Shown in pieces: positions 34,357-43,599 of a DNA stretch of 64,000 nt (position 1 is its first letter; the number at the start of each line of letters is the position of its first letter). Source of the DNA: Chryseobacterium sp. 6424 (GTDB lineage Bacteria > Bacteroidota > Bacteroidia > Flavobacteriales > Weeksellaceae). The position numbers were made by a program, and so were the translations under genes. The notes under the pieces were generated by a model. It was not told where the DNA came from. It ran no database searches and was given only the letters and a program-made list of their open reading frames with translations. The stretch is taken from positions 744,001 to 808,000 of the forward strand of contig NZ_CP023540.1 in assembly GCF_003692615.1 (NCBI RefSeq). The letters are read 5' to 3'.

Positions 34357-35631
34357 ATGAACGTAGCTACCTTTTACCCCATTTTTTTGAGCGCCGCCAA
34401 AGTAACCATTGATAGCCGTAATATTCAGCCAAATGATGTCTTCTTTGCGTTCTCCGGCGAAAACTTCAATGCTGCCACACTTGCACAAGACGCAATTGCA
34501 AAAGGCGCTTCCGCCGTAATCGTAGAACAAGAAGCATTTGAAAATACAGCTGAGAATATATTTTATGTTCCGTCCACACTAAAGTTTCTGCAAGAGCTGG
34601 CAGCTTATCACCGCGACCAGCTTAACATTCCGGTTATTGCGCTTACCGGCAGCAATGGTAAAACGACTACTAAAGAAATTATCCACGCTGTTCTATCACA
34701 AAAGTACAGCGTACAGTACACCAAAGGCAATCTAAACAATCACATCGGCGTGCCCTTAACGTTGCTTTCAATTAATGATACACACGATATGGCGGTAGTG
34801 GAAATGGGGGCCAACCACCAAAAAGAAATCGCGGAACTGTGCCAGATCGCAAAACCGGATTATGGGTACATCACGAATTTTGGAAAAGCCCACCTGGAGG
34901 GTTTTGGTGGCTTTGAAGGTGTGATAAAAGGCAAGTCAGAACTGTATGATTATCTCAAAAGTGCCTCTGCCACAGTTTTAGTGAATCAAAATGATCTGAT
35001 CCAAATGGAAAAAACCTCCGGCTACGAAAGATGCATCAGTTTTGGAGGTCAGCACGCAGATTATCAGTTTCAAGAACTCACGAAAGATAAATTTGTGGGC
35101 CTGAGTTTTCAGGGGAATGAAGCGTATTCAAACCTTACAGGAAGCTATAATTTCACCAATCTTTGTGCGGCCGCGAGTTTAGGGTTACATTTTGGTCTGA
35201 GTTTTCAGGAAATAAAAACGGCCATTGAAAGCTATCAGCCGACGAATATGCGCTCACAAATCGTAGAGAAAAACGGCAAGACCCTGGTGTTGGATACGTA
35301 TAATGCCAACCCCAGTTCAATGGCTGAGTCGTTAAAAAACTTCAGTAAGTTTAAGGGTTCTAAAACGGTTATTCTGGGTGATATGCTGGAGCTTGGTGAG
35401 GCGTCACAACAGGAGCATCAAAATATACTGGATCTGGCCTTAAAACTGCGTTTCAATGAAATTATTACCGTGGGTAACCTCTTTATGGAGATAAATAAAT
35501 CAGGTAACGCATTCGGGTCTACCGCGTCATTATCAGAATATCTGAAAAACAATTCAATCGCTTCCGAAAATATCCTTCTGAAAGGTTCCCGGGGAATTGC
35601 GCTGGAGAGCATACTTGATTTTATCGCTTAG
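34357..35631 (+). CDS. murF: UDP-N-acetylmuramoyl-tripeptide-D-alanyl-D-alanine ligase
   Basis: A 424-residue cytosolic Mur ligase that adds D-Ala-D-Ala to the peptidoglycan precursor. The N-terminal substrate domain has VTIDSRNIQPNDVFFAF. The ATP-binding loop is ALTGSNGKTTTKE (about 95-107), and later come NNHIGVPLTLL, EMGANHQKEI and VLDTYNANPSSM. The start is the ATG at 34357; the TTG at 34327 lies inside the gldJ terminator hairpin and is rejected. Its stop overlaps the NUDIX gene stop by four bases (tail to tail). Confidence 0.95.
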   Translation: MNVATFYPIFLSAAKVTIDSRNIQPNDVFFAFSGENFNAATLAQDAIAKGASAVIVEQEAFENTAENIFYVPSTLKFLQELAAYHRDQLNIPVIALTGSNGKTTTKEIIHAVLSQKYSVQYTKGNLNNHIGVPLTLLSINDTHDMAVVEMGANHQKEIAELCQIAKPDYGYITNFGKAHLEGFGGFEGVIKGKSELYDYLKSASATVLVNQNDLIQMEKTSGYERCISFGGQHADYQFQELTKDKFVGLSFQGNEAYSNLTGSYNFTNLCAAASLGLHFGLSFQEIKTAIESYQPTNMRSQIVEKNGKTLVLDTYNANPSSMAESLKNFSKFKGSKTVILGDMLELGEASQQEHQNILDLALKLRFNEIITVGNLFMEINKSGNAFGSTASLSEYLKNNSIASENILLKGSRGIALESILDFIA

Positions 35632-36233
35632 TGCTGCAGCCAGAAATCATTTAAAATAAGTTTGATGTTTTGGAAGGTTTGGGGCAAGACCTCGGCGGTC
35701 ACCGCCTCCTGATCTTTCCATGCCACCTCAGAGATGCCTTCTTCGGTTTGTGGTATCGGTGTCTCATTGCCAACATATCTCATCCGGAACCAATACGTGG
35801 TTTTCAAGATTTTATCGCCGTTACGTTCGGTGTACAGGTGGAAAGTATTGTTCAGGAATTCCTCCAAGATCAGTTCCTTTAGCCCTGTTTCTTCTTCTAC
35901 TTCGCGCAGGGCGGCCTGTTCCAGTGATTCGCCTTTTTCAATTTTTCCTTTGGGCAGGTCCCATCGTCCGATCCGGCGGATGAAGAGTAGTTTTCCTTCC
36001 TTGTTGCTTACCACCCCGCCAGCCGCTTCAATCACCTTGAACATATGCGTGAAATCCTCCCACATTTCCTCGATCTCTTCACCGTACACATTTATTTCCG
36101 GGCACGAGGTGTTCTGCAAAAGATCCACGGCTATTTCAAGTGTAGCAAAACCCTCATACCGAAGTTTCTTCTCGAAATCTTCGGGGTATTTACTTAATGT
36201 TAATTTTTTTTCATTCATAAAAACTTTATACAT
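35628..36233 (-). CDS. NUDIX hydrolase
   Basis: A 201-residue protein if started at MYKVFMNEKK (36233); MNEKKL at 36218 is the alternative, and the frame is open further upstream to 36305 without sense. The Nudix box spans residues 96-118 (GKIEKGESLEQAALREVEEE plus TGL), giving GX5EX7REUXEEXGU in full. A 65-residue N-terminal extension precedes the domain. The family hydrolyses nucleoside diphosphates linked to another moiety; the substrate is unknown. It is convergent with murF (4-bp overlap) and divergent from the SRPBCC gene. Confidence 0.9.
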   Translation of the reverse strand: MYKVFMNEKKLTLSKYPEDFEKKLRYEGFATLEIAVDLLQNTSCPEINVYGEEIEEMWEDFTHMFKVIEAAGGVVSNKEGKLLFIRRIGRWDLPKGKIEKGESLEQAALREVEEETGLKELILEEFLNNTFHLYTERNGDKILKTTYWFRMRYVGNETPIPQTEEGISEVAWKDQEAVTAEVLPQTFQNIKLILNDFWLQH

Positions 36234-36236
36234 TTG
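36229..36236 (+). promoter_or_regulatory. -7 box for the SRPBCC gene
   Basis: TACATTTG matches TAnnTTTG, 29 nt before the ATG at 36266. It overlaps the likely start codon of the divergent NUDIX gene. Confidence 0.45.
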
Positions 36237-36265
36237 TAGGGCTTTAATATTACAAAAATATAAAA

Positions 36266-36652
36266 ATGAAATTAGAAGGACGTAAAGTAACCGTAAATAA
36301 ATCATCTGCCGAACTTGTAGAAATGCTTAAGAATCCGGGCGATTACCGCAATCTGATGCCAGAGTCGCTACAGAATTTCGAAGCCCGTGAAGATGGCTTT
36401 AAATTTGGACTGAAGGGCATGCCAGAAATCGCACTGAAAATTGAAAATGTTTCTGACCGTGAAGTCGTATTGAAATCTGCCGCCTCGAACCTTGATTTTA
36501 AGCTTACCGGCGCAATGAACCCAATAAGTGAAAACCAGACAGAAGTACAACTGCTTTTTGATGGTAAATTCAATCCGTTTATTAAAATGATGGTAGAAAA
36601 ACCACTGCAGAATTTTATCAACTCGCTGTCCGACAGTTTAGAGAAACTGTAA
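36266..36652 (+). CDS. SRPBCC (START-like) family protein
   Basis: A 128-residue cytosolic protein. The pattern EGRKVTVNKSSAELVEMLKNPGDYRNLMP, then MPEIALKIENVSDREVVLKSA, VQLLFDGKFNPFIKMMVEKPLQNFINSLSDSLEKL, with one N-terminal strand-helix, a curved sheet and a long C-terminal helix, fits the SRPBCC fold. The family binds hydrophobic ligands in a central cavity; no specific role can be read. Two hairpin terminators follow. Confidence 0.8.
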   Translation: MKLEGRKVTVNKSSAELVEMLKNPGDYRNLMPESLQNFEAREDGFKFGLKGMPEIALKIENVSDREVVLKSAASNLDFKLTGAMNPISENQTEVQLLFDGKFNPFIKMMVEKPLQNFINSLSDSLEKL

Positions 36653-36668
36653 GAAAAATTAAAAGTGG

Positions 36669-36694
36669 CTGCCTCAAAAGGGCAGTTTTTTTTT
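36669..36694 (+). terminator. Terminator after the SRPBCC gene
   Basis: CTGCC/GGCAG stem around TCAAAAG, followed by nine or more T. Confidence 0.8.
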
Positions 36695-36773
36695 GCTTTG
36701 AGAACTTTTACTTTTTGCTTCCTACTAATCCATTGTTAGGTATTAAAGAGGAAATTTAATTACAAATCAGTTT

Positions 36774-36797
36774 GTCCTGAGAAATCAGGACTTTTTT
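36774..36797. terminator. Hairpin overlapping the 3' end of the ABC ATPase gene
   Basis: GTCCTGA GAAA TCAGGAC, a perfect 7-bp stem followed by six T on the + strand. The right arm contains the stop codon and last codons of the minus-strand ATPase gene, so it may serve both directions. Confidence 0.6.
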
Positions 36798-37492
36798 ATG
36801 TGTGTATATTGGCTGAAGGCTTCTTCGAGCGTTTCAAATTTTCCTTTAAACTCAGAAATCGGCGAGTCCTGGATGATCTGCCCCTGATGGATAAGAATTA
36901 CGCGCGAGCAGAGTGCTTCCACTTCCTGCATGATGTGGGTGGAGAGCATCACGGTTTTCTCGTGCCCAACATCCTTAATAACTTGCCGTATCTCTATGAT
37001 TTGGTTAGGGTCCAGGCCATTGGTAGGCTCATCGAGGATCAGTAGGTCAGGAGCGTGCAGAATAGCCTGTGCAAGCCCGACACGTTGTTTGTACCCTTTA
37101 GAGAGTTGGCTGATTTTCTTCGATTTTTCTGGGGTAATGCCTACCAAGTCTATCACCTCATTCACCCGTAATAATGGCAGTTTGTGTAATCTGGCTACAA
37201 AACCCAGATATTCCTTTACAAACATATCATGGTAAAGCGGATTGTTTTCCGGTAGAAAACCCATGTGTCTTTTGGCATACAGCGCTTCCTTCTGTATATT
37301 TTTACCGTTGAAGATCACCTGCCCCTCATCAATTTTTATGCTGCCGGTGATCGATTTCATGAGTGTGGATTTTCCGGCACCATTAGGGCCTAAAAGTCCG
37401 ATGATTTCGCCTTTCCCGATTTCGAGATTGATGTGGTCCAGCGCAGTTTGCGAGCCGAATTTTTTGGTAAGATTAGTGATCTGAAGAGACAT
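36785..37492 (-). CDS. ABC transporter ATP-binding protein (GldA-like)
   Basis: A 235-residue ATPase. Walker A is GPNGAGKST (35-43), the Q-loop lies in MGFLPENNPLYHDM, the signature is QLSKGYKQRVGL, Walker B is LLILDEPTNGLDP, and the H-loop is STHIMQEV. The sequence resembles the gliding motility ATPase GldA, which works with permease GldF and substrate-binding GldG, but it is shorter than typical GldA and no gldFG genes are nearby, so the symbol is withheld. It precedes a tRNA cluster on the same strand. Confidence 0.85.
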   Translation of the reverse strand: MSLQITNLTKKFGSQTALDHINLEIGKGEIIGLLGPNGAGKSTLMKSITGSIKIDEGQVIFNGKNIQKEALYAKRHMGFLPENNPLYHDMFVKEYLGFVARLHKLPLLRVNEVIDLVGITPEKSKKISQLSKGYKQRVGLAQAILHAPDLLILDEPTNGLDPNQIIEIRQVIKDVGHEKTVMLSTHIMQEVEALCSRVILIHQGQIIQDSPISEFKGKFETLEEAFSQYTHIKKS

Positions 37493-37556
37493 TCCAACGA
37501 TTTTGCGGTAAAGTTACGATTAAAAGTTGTCACGGAAACAGACAGGCTTAAAAGCA

Positions 37557-37580
37557 AAAAACCCCACAAAAGTGAGGTTT
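37557..37580 (-). terminator. Terminator of the tRNA cluster
   Basis: Minus strand AAACCTCAC TTTT GTGGGGTTT (one wobble) followed by a T run, just after tRNA-Arg. Confidence 0.8.
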
Positions 37581-37584
37581 CAAG

Positions 37585-37658
37585 TGAGCGCGATAGGATT
37601 CGAACCTATGACCGTCTGCTTAGAAGGCAGATGCTCTATCCAGCTGAGCTACGCACCC
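37585..37658 (-). tRNA. tRNA-Arg (TCT)
   Basis: A 74-nt cloverleaf with acceptor arms GGGTGCG / CGCGCTC, discriminator A, D-arm AGCTCAGCTGGATAGAG, anticodon loop CTTCTAA (anticodon TCT) and T-loop GGTTCGAATCC. CCA is not encoded. It is the last gene of a three-tRNA transcript Ser-Pro-Arg. Confidence 0.95.
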
Positions 37659-37704
37659 TTAGGCCGTAAAATAAAAAATTCCCGAAGGAATTTTAAATAA
37701 AAAG

Positions 37705-37778
37705 TCGGGGCGCAGGATTCGAACCTGCGACCTCCTGGTCCCAAACCAGGCGCGATGACCGGACTACGCTACGCCCCG
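37705..37778 (-). tRNA. tRNA-Pro (TGG)
   Basis: A 74-nt cloverleaf with acceptor arms CGGGGCG / CGCCCCG, discriminator A, anticodon loop TTTGGGA (anticodon TGG) and T-arm GCAGGTTCGAATCCTGC. Confidence 0.95.
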
Positions 37779-37798
37779 AGTAAATTTTCCAAAGGTTG

Positions 37799-37883
37799 CG
37801 GAGGGTGTGGGATTCGAACCCACGCGACCCTTTCGGGCCGACAGTTTAGCAAACTGCTCCGTTAACCACTCCGGCAACCCTCC
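37799..37883 (-). tRNA. tRNA-Ser (GCT)
   Basis: An 85-nt class II tRNA. The acceptor starts GGAGGGT and closes with ACCCTCC, discriminator G. The anticodon stem is AGTTTGCTAAACT (anticodon GCT), the long variable arm is CGGCCCGAAAGGGTCG, and the T-arm is GTGGGTTCGAATCCCAC. Confidence 0.95.
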
Positions 37884-37979
37884 ATTGCAATATTTTTATG
37901 AACTTCTATTCCGTAATTGCGAGTGCAAATATAGAATAGTTTTCAATATTTACCAAACGTTTTTACTTAAATTTTTTTG

Positions 37980-37987
37980 TAATTTTG
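37980..37987 (+). promoter_or_regulatory. -7 box for the amidase gene
   Basis: TAATTTTG matches TAnnTTTG, 29 nt before the ATG at 38017. No clear -33 element. Confidence 0.45.
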
Positions 37988-38016
37988 AAAGAAATTAATC
38001 CCAAATCATTTCGCTG

Positions 38017-39027
38017 ATGCGTAAACCATTATACATCATAGGATTAGGCGCCATGCTGTTTTCCTGTGCTTCTCAAAATAAATCTAAACAAATCACAGTC
38101 ACACCTGTGAAAACTGCTGTTCCGGTAAAAACAGTACAGCAAGCGCCACCTAAAGCCCAACTTGAAAAAGAAGGCGGATATGATTTTTTTAAGATAAATA
38201 TCGCCAACACCGCCAAAAACGACAACACCATCAGTTACGGTTCTATCGTGTCGGCAAATCCTGCCGGTTATAGAGTGGTGAAAACTTATTTCCCGGCGGT
38301 CGCCCAGAATTTCCGGCAGAAATATATCATTCTTCATTATACGGCGCTGGACGATGACCGTTCTGTACGCGTATTGACAGAGCAGTCCGTAAGTTCGCAT
38401 TATTTAGTGAACAGTTTTAACGACCGCGAAATTTATCAGCTGGTGGATGAAAACAAACGTGCTTATCACGCGGGCATCAGCGCCTGGAGGAATGACAGTA
38501 TGTTGAATGATACCTCCATCGGTATTGAAATTGTAAACGCAGGATATGTAACCGATAGTTCAGGCGTAAAGATTTTCCCCGAATTTGACGAAGACCAGAT
38601 CAAAAAGGTGGCTGCTCTCGTAAAGGACATCGCTACGAGGTATATGATCCCACCCACCAATATTCTGGCACATTCAGACATCGCCCCTACCAGGAAGCAG
38701 GATCCGGGTCCAAAATTTCCGTGGAAAAAGCTATATGATGATTACCAAATCGGTATGTGGTATGATGAGCCTGTCATGCAAACCTTCCTGGGGCAGATCA
38801 TCCCGGAAGAATTTGCGCTGCAAAGTACCAGTTCAGAGTTTATATACAGATATCAGGTGGCTCTGAAGAAACTGGGGTACGCCATTGATACGAATGGAAG
38901 GGCAGATGACGCTACCAAAAAAACCGTGGAGGCTTTTCAATATCACTTTCGGCCGGCAAAGTATGATGGACAGATGGATGCGGAGTCTTGGGCGATCTTA
39001 CAGGCATTAAATCAAAAATATCCTTAA
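38017..39027 (+). CDS. N-acetylmuramoyl-L-alanine amidase with peptidoglycan-binding domain (lipoprotein)
   Basis: A 336-residue lipoprotein (LGAMLFSC, lipobox Cys near residue 17). The Amidase_2 domain runs about 85-255: IILHYTALDD supplies the first zinc His, SSHYLVN and AYHAGISAW follow, GIEIVN is present, and NILAHSDIAPTRKQDPGPKFPW supplies the second His and the catalytic acid/Lys region. A PG_binding_1 domain ends the protein (YQVALKKLGYAIDTNGRADDATKKTVEAFQYHF). It resembles AmiD, an outer-membrane amidase in peptidoglycan recycling. A terminator follows. Confidence 0.93.
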   Translation: MRKPLYIIGLGAMLFSCASQNKSKQITVTPVKTAVPVKTVQQAPPKAQLEKEGGYDFFKINIANTAKNDNTISYGSIVSANPAGYRVVKTYFPAVAQNFRQKYIILHYTALDDDRSVRVLTEQSVSSHYLVNSFNDREIYQLVDENKRAYHAGISAWRNDSMLNDTSIGIEIVNAGYVTDSSGVKIFPEFDEDQIKKVAALVKDIATRYMIPPTNILAHSDIAPTRKQDPGPKFPWKKLYDDYQIGMWYDEPVMQTFLGQIIPEEFALQSTSSEFIYRYQVALKKLGYAIDTNGRADDATKKTVEAFQYHFRPAKYDGQMDAESWAILQALNQKYP

Positions 39028-39074
39028 CAATTAAAATATTTTCACTTCTTTTGAAGTAGGATTTTAAAAAGCAT

Positions 39075-39101
39075 AACGGGCGGTTTTATCGCTCGTTTTT
39101 T
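39075..39101 (+). terminator. Terminator after the amidase gene
   Basis: AACGGGCG / CGCTCGTT (one wobble) with a 7-nt loop and T run. Confidence 0.8.
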
Positions 39102-39144
39102 ACAGTTTTTAGCAAGTAATTTAAAAATATTCAAATATCTTTTT

Positions 39145-40545
39145 ATGGAAAATTTCCGGCATGAAAGCGATTTGCTTGGTACACTGAAGGTCCCTGCCAA
39201 TGCCTACTACGGAGTACAGACGCAACGCGCCATCGAAAACTTTAAGATTTCAGGGCAGTATCTGATGTCGTATCCCCATTTCATCAATGCGCTGGCAATG
39301 GTGAAAAAAGCAGCGGCCAAAACCAATTATGAACTTGGCCTGCTCAGCGAAGACCTTTACCGGGTGATTGCCGAGGTTTGTGATGAGATCATCAGTGGCC
39401 AGTTGCACGATCAGTTCCCCATTGATATGATACAGGGTGGCGCGGGCACTTCCGTAAATATGAACGCCAATGAAGTGATCGCCAACCGTGCGCTCGAAAA
39501 ACTCGGTAAAAACAAAGGTGAATACCAGTTCTGTTCACCTAACGACCATATCAACCTCTCGCAGTCTACCAACGACGCTTATCCTACCGCTATTAAAATG
39601 GCCTTGCTGCACATGAATATTGATCTTGTGGCTAAACTTGAAAAGACCATCCAGGCATTCAGAGAGAAAGGGCGGGAGTTTAGTGGCATCATTAAGATGG
39701 GGCGTACACAGCTTCAGGATGCTGTACCGATGACTTTAGGGCAGGAGTTTGAAGCGTTTGCGGCTACTTTAGAGGAAGACATCTCGAAACTGAATAGCAA
39801 CGCCAATCTTTTCGTAGAAATAAACATGGGTGCTACCGCTATTGGTACCGGTATTAATGCACCGCTGGGTTATGCGAAACTCTGCGCAAAAAATCTTTCT
39901 GAAATTTCAGGGTTTGAGATTGTCTCGGCACCGAATCTTGTGGAAGCGACTCCGGATACCGGTTCGTACGTCATTTATTCCTCCGCGATGAAGCGGCTGG
40001 CCGTAAAACTCTCGAAGATCTGTAATGATTTACGTTTGCTGAGTTCTGGCCCGCGTGCAGGTCTTTTTGAAATCAATCTGCCGCCTATGCAGCCAGGTTC
40101 TTCCATCATGCCAGGGAAAGTAAATCCTGTAATTCCGGAAGTGGTAAATCAGGTGTGTTACAAAGTGATTGGCAATGACCTCACCGTTACGTTCGCGGCG
40201 GAAGCCGGGCAGTTGCAGCTTAATGTGATGGAGCCGGTGCTTTCGCATTCTATCATGGAAAGCATCAATTTCCTGGGTAATGCGCTCGATACGCTTCGTG
40301 AAAAATGTATCACTGGGATTACCGCCAATAAAGAGGTTTGTTTGAATATGGTGCGCCACAGCATTGGTATTGTAACGGCGCTTAACCCGTATATCGGTTA
40401 TAAAAACGCTACGGAAATCGCCAAAGAAGCCTTGGAAACGGGTAAAAGCGTGTATAATCTGGTACTCGAAAAGCAAATCCTCTCGCAGGAAAAACTCGAT
40501 GAAATCTTGGATCCCGCCAACATGCTGCGCCCGCACGATTTTTAA
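39145..40545 (+). CDS. aspA: Aspartate ammonia-lyase
   Basis: A 466-residue cytosolic enzyme reversibly converting aspartate to fumarate and ammonia. It begins FRHESDLLGTLKVPANAYYGVQTQRA, carries GAGTSVNMNANEV and CSPNDHINLSQSTNDAYPTAIKM, and the fumarase/aspartase superfamily signature GSSIMPGKVNPVIPE. Fumarate hydratase (FumC) is the close alternative, but the overall sequence pattern favours aspartase. It lies 30 nt before the M16 peptidase gene. Confidence 0.92.
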   Translation: MENFRHESDLLGTLKVPANAYYGVQTQRAIENFKISGQYLMSYPHFINALAMVKKAAAKTNYELGLLSEDLYRVIAEVCDEIISGQLHDQFPIDMIQGGAGTSVNMNANEVIANRALEKLGKNKGEYQFCSPNDHINLSQSTNDAYPTAIKMALLHMNIDLVAKLEKTIQAFREKGREFSGIIKMGRTQLQDAVPMTLGQEFEAFAATLEEDISKLNSNANLFVEINMGATAIGTGINAPLGYAKLCAKNLSEISGFEIVSAPNLVEATPDTGSYVIYSSAMKRLAVKLSKICNDLRLLSSGPRAGLFEINLPPMQPGSSIMPGKVNPVIPEVVNQVCYKVIGNDLTVTFAAEAGQLQLNVMEPVLSHSIMESINFLGNALDTLREKCITGITANKEVCLNMVRHSIGIVTALNPYIGYKNATEIAKEALETGKSVYNLVLEKQILSQEKLDEILDPANMLRPHDF

Positions 40546-40574
40546 AACCGATTTACCATAATGCAATGTAATTC

Positions 40575-43490
40575 ATGAAGAAACTCATCAGCACATTAAC
40601 CCTCATAGGAGCACTTACCATGACACAGGCACAGTCCTATCAAACCAAAATAAATACCGATAGCCAAGGTTATACCTACGAAACCGTACTGAATGATAAA
40701 ACCGGGGTAAGGGTTTATACCCTGAAAAACGGTTTAAAGGTTTATTTAGCACAAAATTTCGATGCGCCAAGAATTCAGACCTACATCCCAGTGCGCACCG
40801 GCAGCAACAATGATCCGGAAGATGCGACAGGATTGGCGCATTATCTGGAGCACATGCTGTTCAAAGGAACCTCAAAATTAGCCTCGGCGAATTGGGCTAA
40901 GGAAAAACCGCTTTTAGACCAGATCGCTGACCTGTACGAGCAGCACAAGGCAGAAACTGATCCGGAAAAGAAAAAAGCCATCTACAGAAAAATTGATGAA
41001 GTTTCGCAGGAAGCCAGTAAATATGCCATTGCGAACGAGTACGACAAGGCCATTTCCTCTTTAGGAGCCTCCGGAACAAATGCCCATACGTGGCTGGATG
41101 AAACTGTTTACAAAAACAACATCCCAAGCAACGAGCTTGAAAAATGGTTAAAAGTAGAAAAAGAAAGATTCTCTGAATTGGTTCTCCGGCTTTTCCATAC
41201 AGAACTTGAGGCTGTTTATGAAGAGTTCAACCGTTCGCAGGACAATGATTCACGCCTTGTGAACTATGAACTGATGGACGCGCTTTTCCCGAAACACCCG
41301 AACGGGCAGCAAACCACGATAGGGAAATCCGAGCATCTGAAGAATCCTTCAATGGTCGCCATTCATAAGTATTTCAATACCTATTACGTACCGAATAATT
41401 ATGCCGTAGTGTTGGTGGGCGACCTTGATTTCGATAAGACGATTAAGTTGGTTGACCAATATTTCGGCACTTTCGAATATCGCGAGCTGCCCCTGAAGAA
41501 AATGGTGACGGAAGAACCGATGACCAACATTGTAGAACGTGTGGTGAAGAGTCCGTCTGCACCACGCCTACAAATCGCCTGGAGAACAGATTCCTATGGT
41601 ACTCACCAAGCAAGGCTGGCAGATATTACCGCCAACCTGTTGACCAACGCCGGCGAAACGGGCCTGATCGACCTCAACATCAACCAAAGCCAAAAAGCAC
41701 TACGCGCCATGGCGTACGCTTCTCCTTTTAAAACTTACGGAAACTTCTCGATGGTGATCGTACCAAAAAACGACCAGACCTTAGACGAAGCAAAGCAACT
41801 CCTCTTAAGCCAGATTGAACTCATTAAGAAAGGCCAGTTCGAGGAATGGCTGATCCCCGCTATCATCAATGATATGAAGATTCAGCGCATGAAGACCGTT
41901 GAAACTGCCGATGGCCTTGCGACTGCACTTTACGGCGCATATATCAATGGGCAAAACTGGCAGGATGAACTTAATGAAATCAATGAATACGAGAAGATTA
42001 CCAAAGCAGATATCGTAAAATTCGCGAATGAGTTCTTTAAAGATAATTATGTCATCGTAAAGAAAGAAAAAGGCGTGAATGACAAGTTGGTTCGTGTAGA
42101 AAACCCAGGCATTACCCCCATCAAGCTCAACAAAGAAGCGCAGTCACCATTCCTGGCTGGTATTTTGGCAGAAAAATCTACTGAGATCAAACCTGAATTT
42201 GTGGACTTTTCAAAAGCCATCAAAACAGATAAGATCGCGGGTAAAAAAGCCAGTTTCGTAGAAAATAAATATAATGATGTCGCACAGACTTACTTTATCT
42301 TCCCGTTCGGCAGTGACCATGATAAAGAATTGCCATTGGCCATGCAGGTGCTGGAATATCTGGGTACCGATAAGCTTTCGGCCGAGCAGTTAAAGCAGGA
42401 GTTCTTCAAGTTAGGCATCAGCTACAACTTCCGTGCGGGTGCCGATCAGCTGATCGTTTCATTAAGCGGTCTTGAGCAGAACATGCCGAAAGGGATTACC
42501 TTGCTGAAAAACTGGATGACGGATGCCAAACCTAACCAGCAAGTGTATGAAGAAAACGTGAGAACCATCCTCGAAAGCCGTGATGTCGCCAAAAAAGACA
42601 AAGGCCGAATTATGGCAGCACTCACCAACTACGCAAAATATGGCAGAACATCGCGTTTTACCGATGTGGTTTCAGCGGATCGCCTGAAGCAAATCCGTTC
42701 CGAAGAGATGACGGCAAAGGTTAAGGATCTGCTTCACATGCCTTATCAGATCTTTTTCTATGGCAATAACTTTAATAAATTTAAAAAGTATGCGAAGCCA
42801 TTCGTAGAATCTGAAAATATGAAGATCCCTGCTAAGAAAGTCTATCCGGAGCCTGCAACCGAAAATAAAGTGTACTTTACCAATTACGATATGGTACAGA
42901 CGGAAATGAGTAAAGTTGCCAAAGCCGGTCCTGTAAATCTTAAAAATTTCGGAAAGATAAATGTGTTTAACGAATATTTCGGGCGCGGGCTTTCGTCCAT
43001 CGTCTTCCAAGAGATTCGTGAGAGCAAGAGTTTGGCTTATTCCGCCTACGTTTCTTACGCCAGCGCAGGGGAAATCAACAAGGCTGATTATGTGACCACC
43101 TACATCGGTACACAGGCCAATAAACTGGGACAAGCCGTAAACGCGATGAACGAGTTGATGGCAGATCTGCCGCAGGTGCCCGCACAGTTCGCCAATGCGA
43201 AGAACGCGGCGTTGAAGCAAATCGCCTCTGGCAGGATCAACCGTACCAATATTTTCTTTAATTACCTGAACCTACAGAAACTGGGGATTGATTATGATAT
43301 AAGAAAAGACCTTTACAACGAGATCCAAAATCTTACGATTGATGAAGTAACCAAGTTCTATAATGCCACGATAAAACCATTGAATTACAACACAGCCATC
43401 ATCGGGAAGAAAGAGAATCTTGATATGGAAGCGATAAATAAGATGGGCACCTTCCATGAAGTTTCGCTGGAAGAAATCTTCGGGTACTAA
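40575..43490 (+). CDS. M16 family zinc metallopeptidase (pitrilysin type)
   Basis: A 971-residue protein with signal peptide MKKLISTLTLIGALTMTQAQ. The inverted zinc motif HxxEH is H89-Y-L-E92-H93 (GLAHYLEHMLFKGT), and the third ligand Glu lies in TELEAVYEEFNRSQD. Four M16 lobes follow, with the usual R/Y motif FGRGLSSIVFQEIRESKSLAYS in the C-terminal half. Periplasmic clamshell proteases of this group degrade short peptides. It may be co-transcribed with aspA. A terminator follows. Confidence 0.93.
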   Translation: MKKLISTLTLIGALTMTQAQSYQTKINTDSQGYTYETVLNDKTGVRVYTLKNGLKVYLAQNFDAPRIQTYIPVRTGSNNDPEDATGLAHYLEHMLFKGTSKLASANWAKEKPLLDQIADLYEQHKAETDPEKKKAIYRKIDEVSQEASKYAIANEYDKAISSLGASGTNAHTWLDETVYKNNIPSNELEKWLKVEKERFSELVLRLFHTELEAVYEEFNRSQDNDSRLVNYELMDALFPKHPNGQQTTIGKSEHLKNPSMVAIHKYFNTYYVPNNYAVVLVGDLDFDKTIKLVDQYFGTFEYRELPLKKMVTEEPMTNIVERVVKSPSAPRLQIAWRTDSYGTHQARLADITANLLTNAGETGLIDLNINQSQKALRAMAYASPFKTYGNFSMVIVPKNDQTLDEAKQLLLSQIELIKKGQFEEWLIPAIINDMKIQRMKTVETADGLATALYGAYINGQNWQDELNEINEYEKITKADIVKFANEFFKDNYVIVKKEKGVNDKLVRVENPGITPIKLNKEAQSPFLAGILAEKSTEIKPEFVDFSKAIKTDKIAGKKASFVENKYNDVAQTYFIFPFGSDHDKELPLAMQVLEYLGTDKLSAEQLKQEFFKLGISYNFRAGADQLIVSLSGLEQNMPKGITLLKNWMTDAKPNQQVYEENVRTILESRDVAKKDKGRIMAALTNYAKYGRTSRFTDVVSADRLKQIRSEEMTAKVKDLLHMPYQIFFYGNNFNKFKKYAKPFVESENMKIPAKKVYPEPATENKVYFTNYDMVQTEMSKVAKAGPVNLKNFGKINVFNEYFGRGLSSIVFQEIRESKSLAYSAYVSYASAGEINKADYVTTYIGTQANKLGQAVNAMNELMADLPQVPAQFANAKNAALKQIASGRINRTNIFFNYLNLQKLGIDYDIRKDLYNEIQNLTIDEVTKFYNATIKPLNYNTAIIGKKENLDMEAINKMGTFHEVSLEEIFGY

Positions 43491-43510
43491 AGACTTTGCA
43501 GCATCTAAAG

Positions 43511-43541
43511 AAACGCACTTTCAGGAGTGCGTTTTTTTATT
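43511..43541 (+). terminator. Terminator after the M16 peptidase gene
   Basis: AAACGCACT / AGTGCGTTT perfect 9-bp stem with a 6-nt loop and seven T. Confidence 0.9.
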
Positions 43542-43599
43542 TAATAAAGACTGTTGATATAAAAATGGGTGAAAAGACGCGAATACAGCAGCCAAAATT

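Noticed and set aside
36785-37492. Calling the ABC ATPase gldA
   Set aside because: Similar in sequence, but shorter than usual and without gldF/gldG nearby.
40030-40566. 178-codon minus-strand frame opposite aspA
   Set aside because: Antisense shadow of the aspA C-terminal half.
42672-43220. 182-codon minus-strand frame within the M16 peptidase
   Set aside because: Antisense shadow of a well-conserved gene; no promoter or family.
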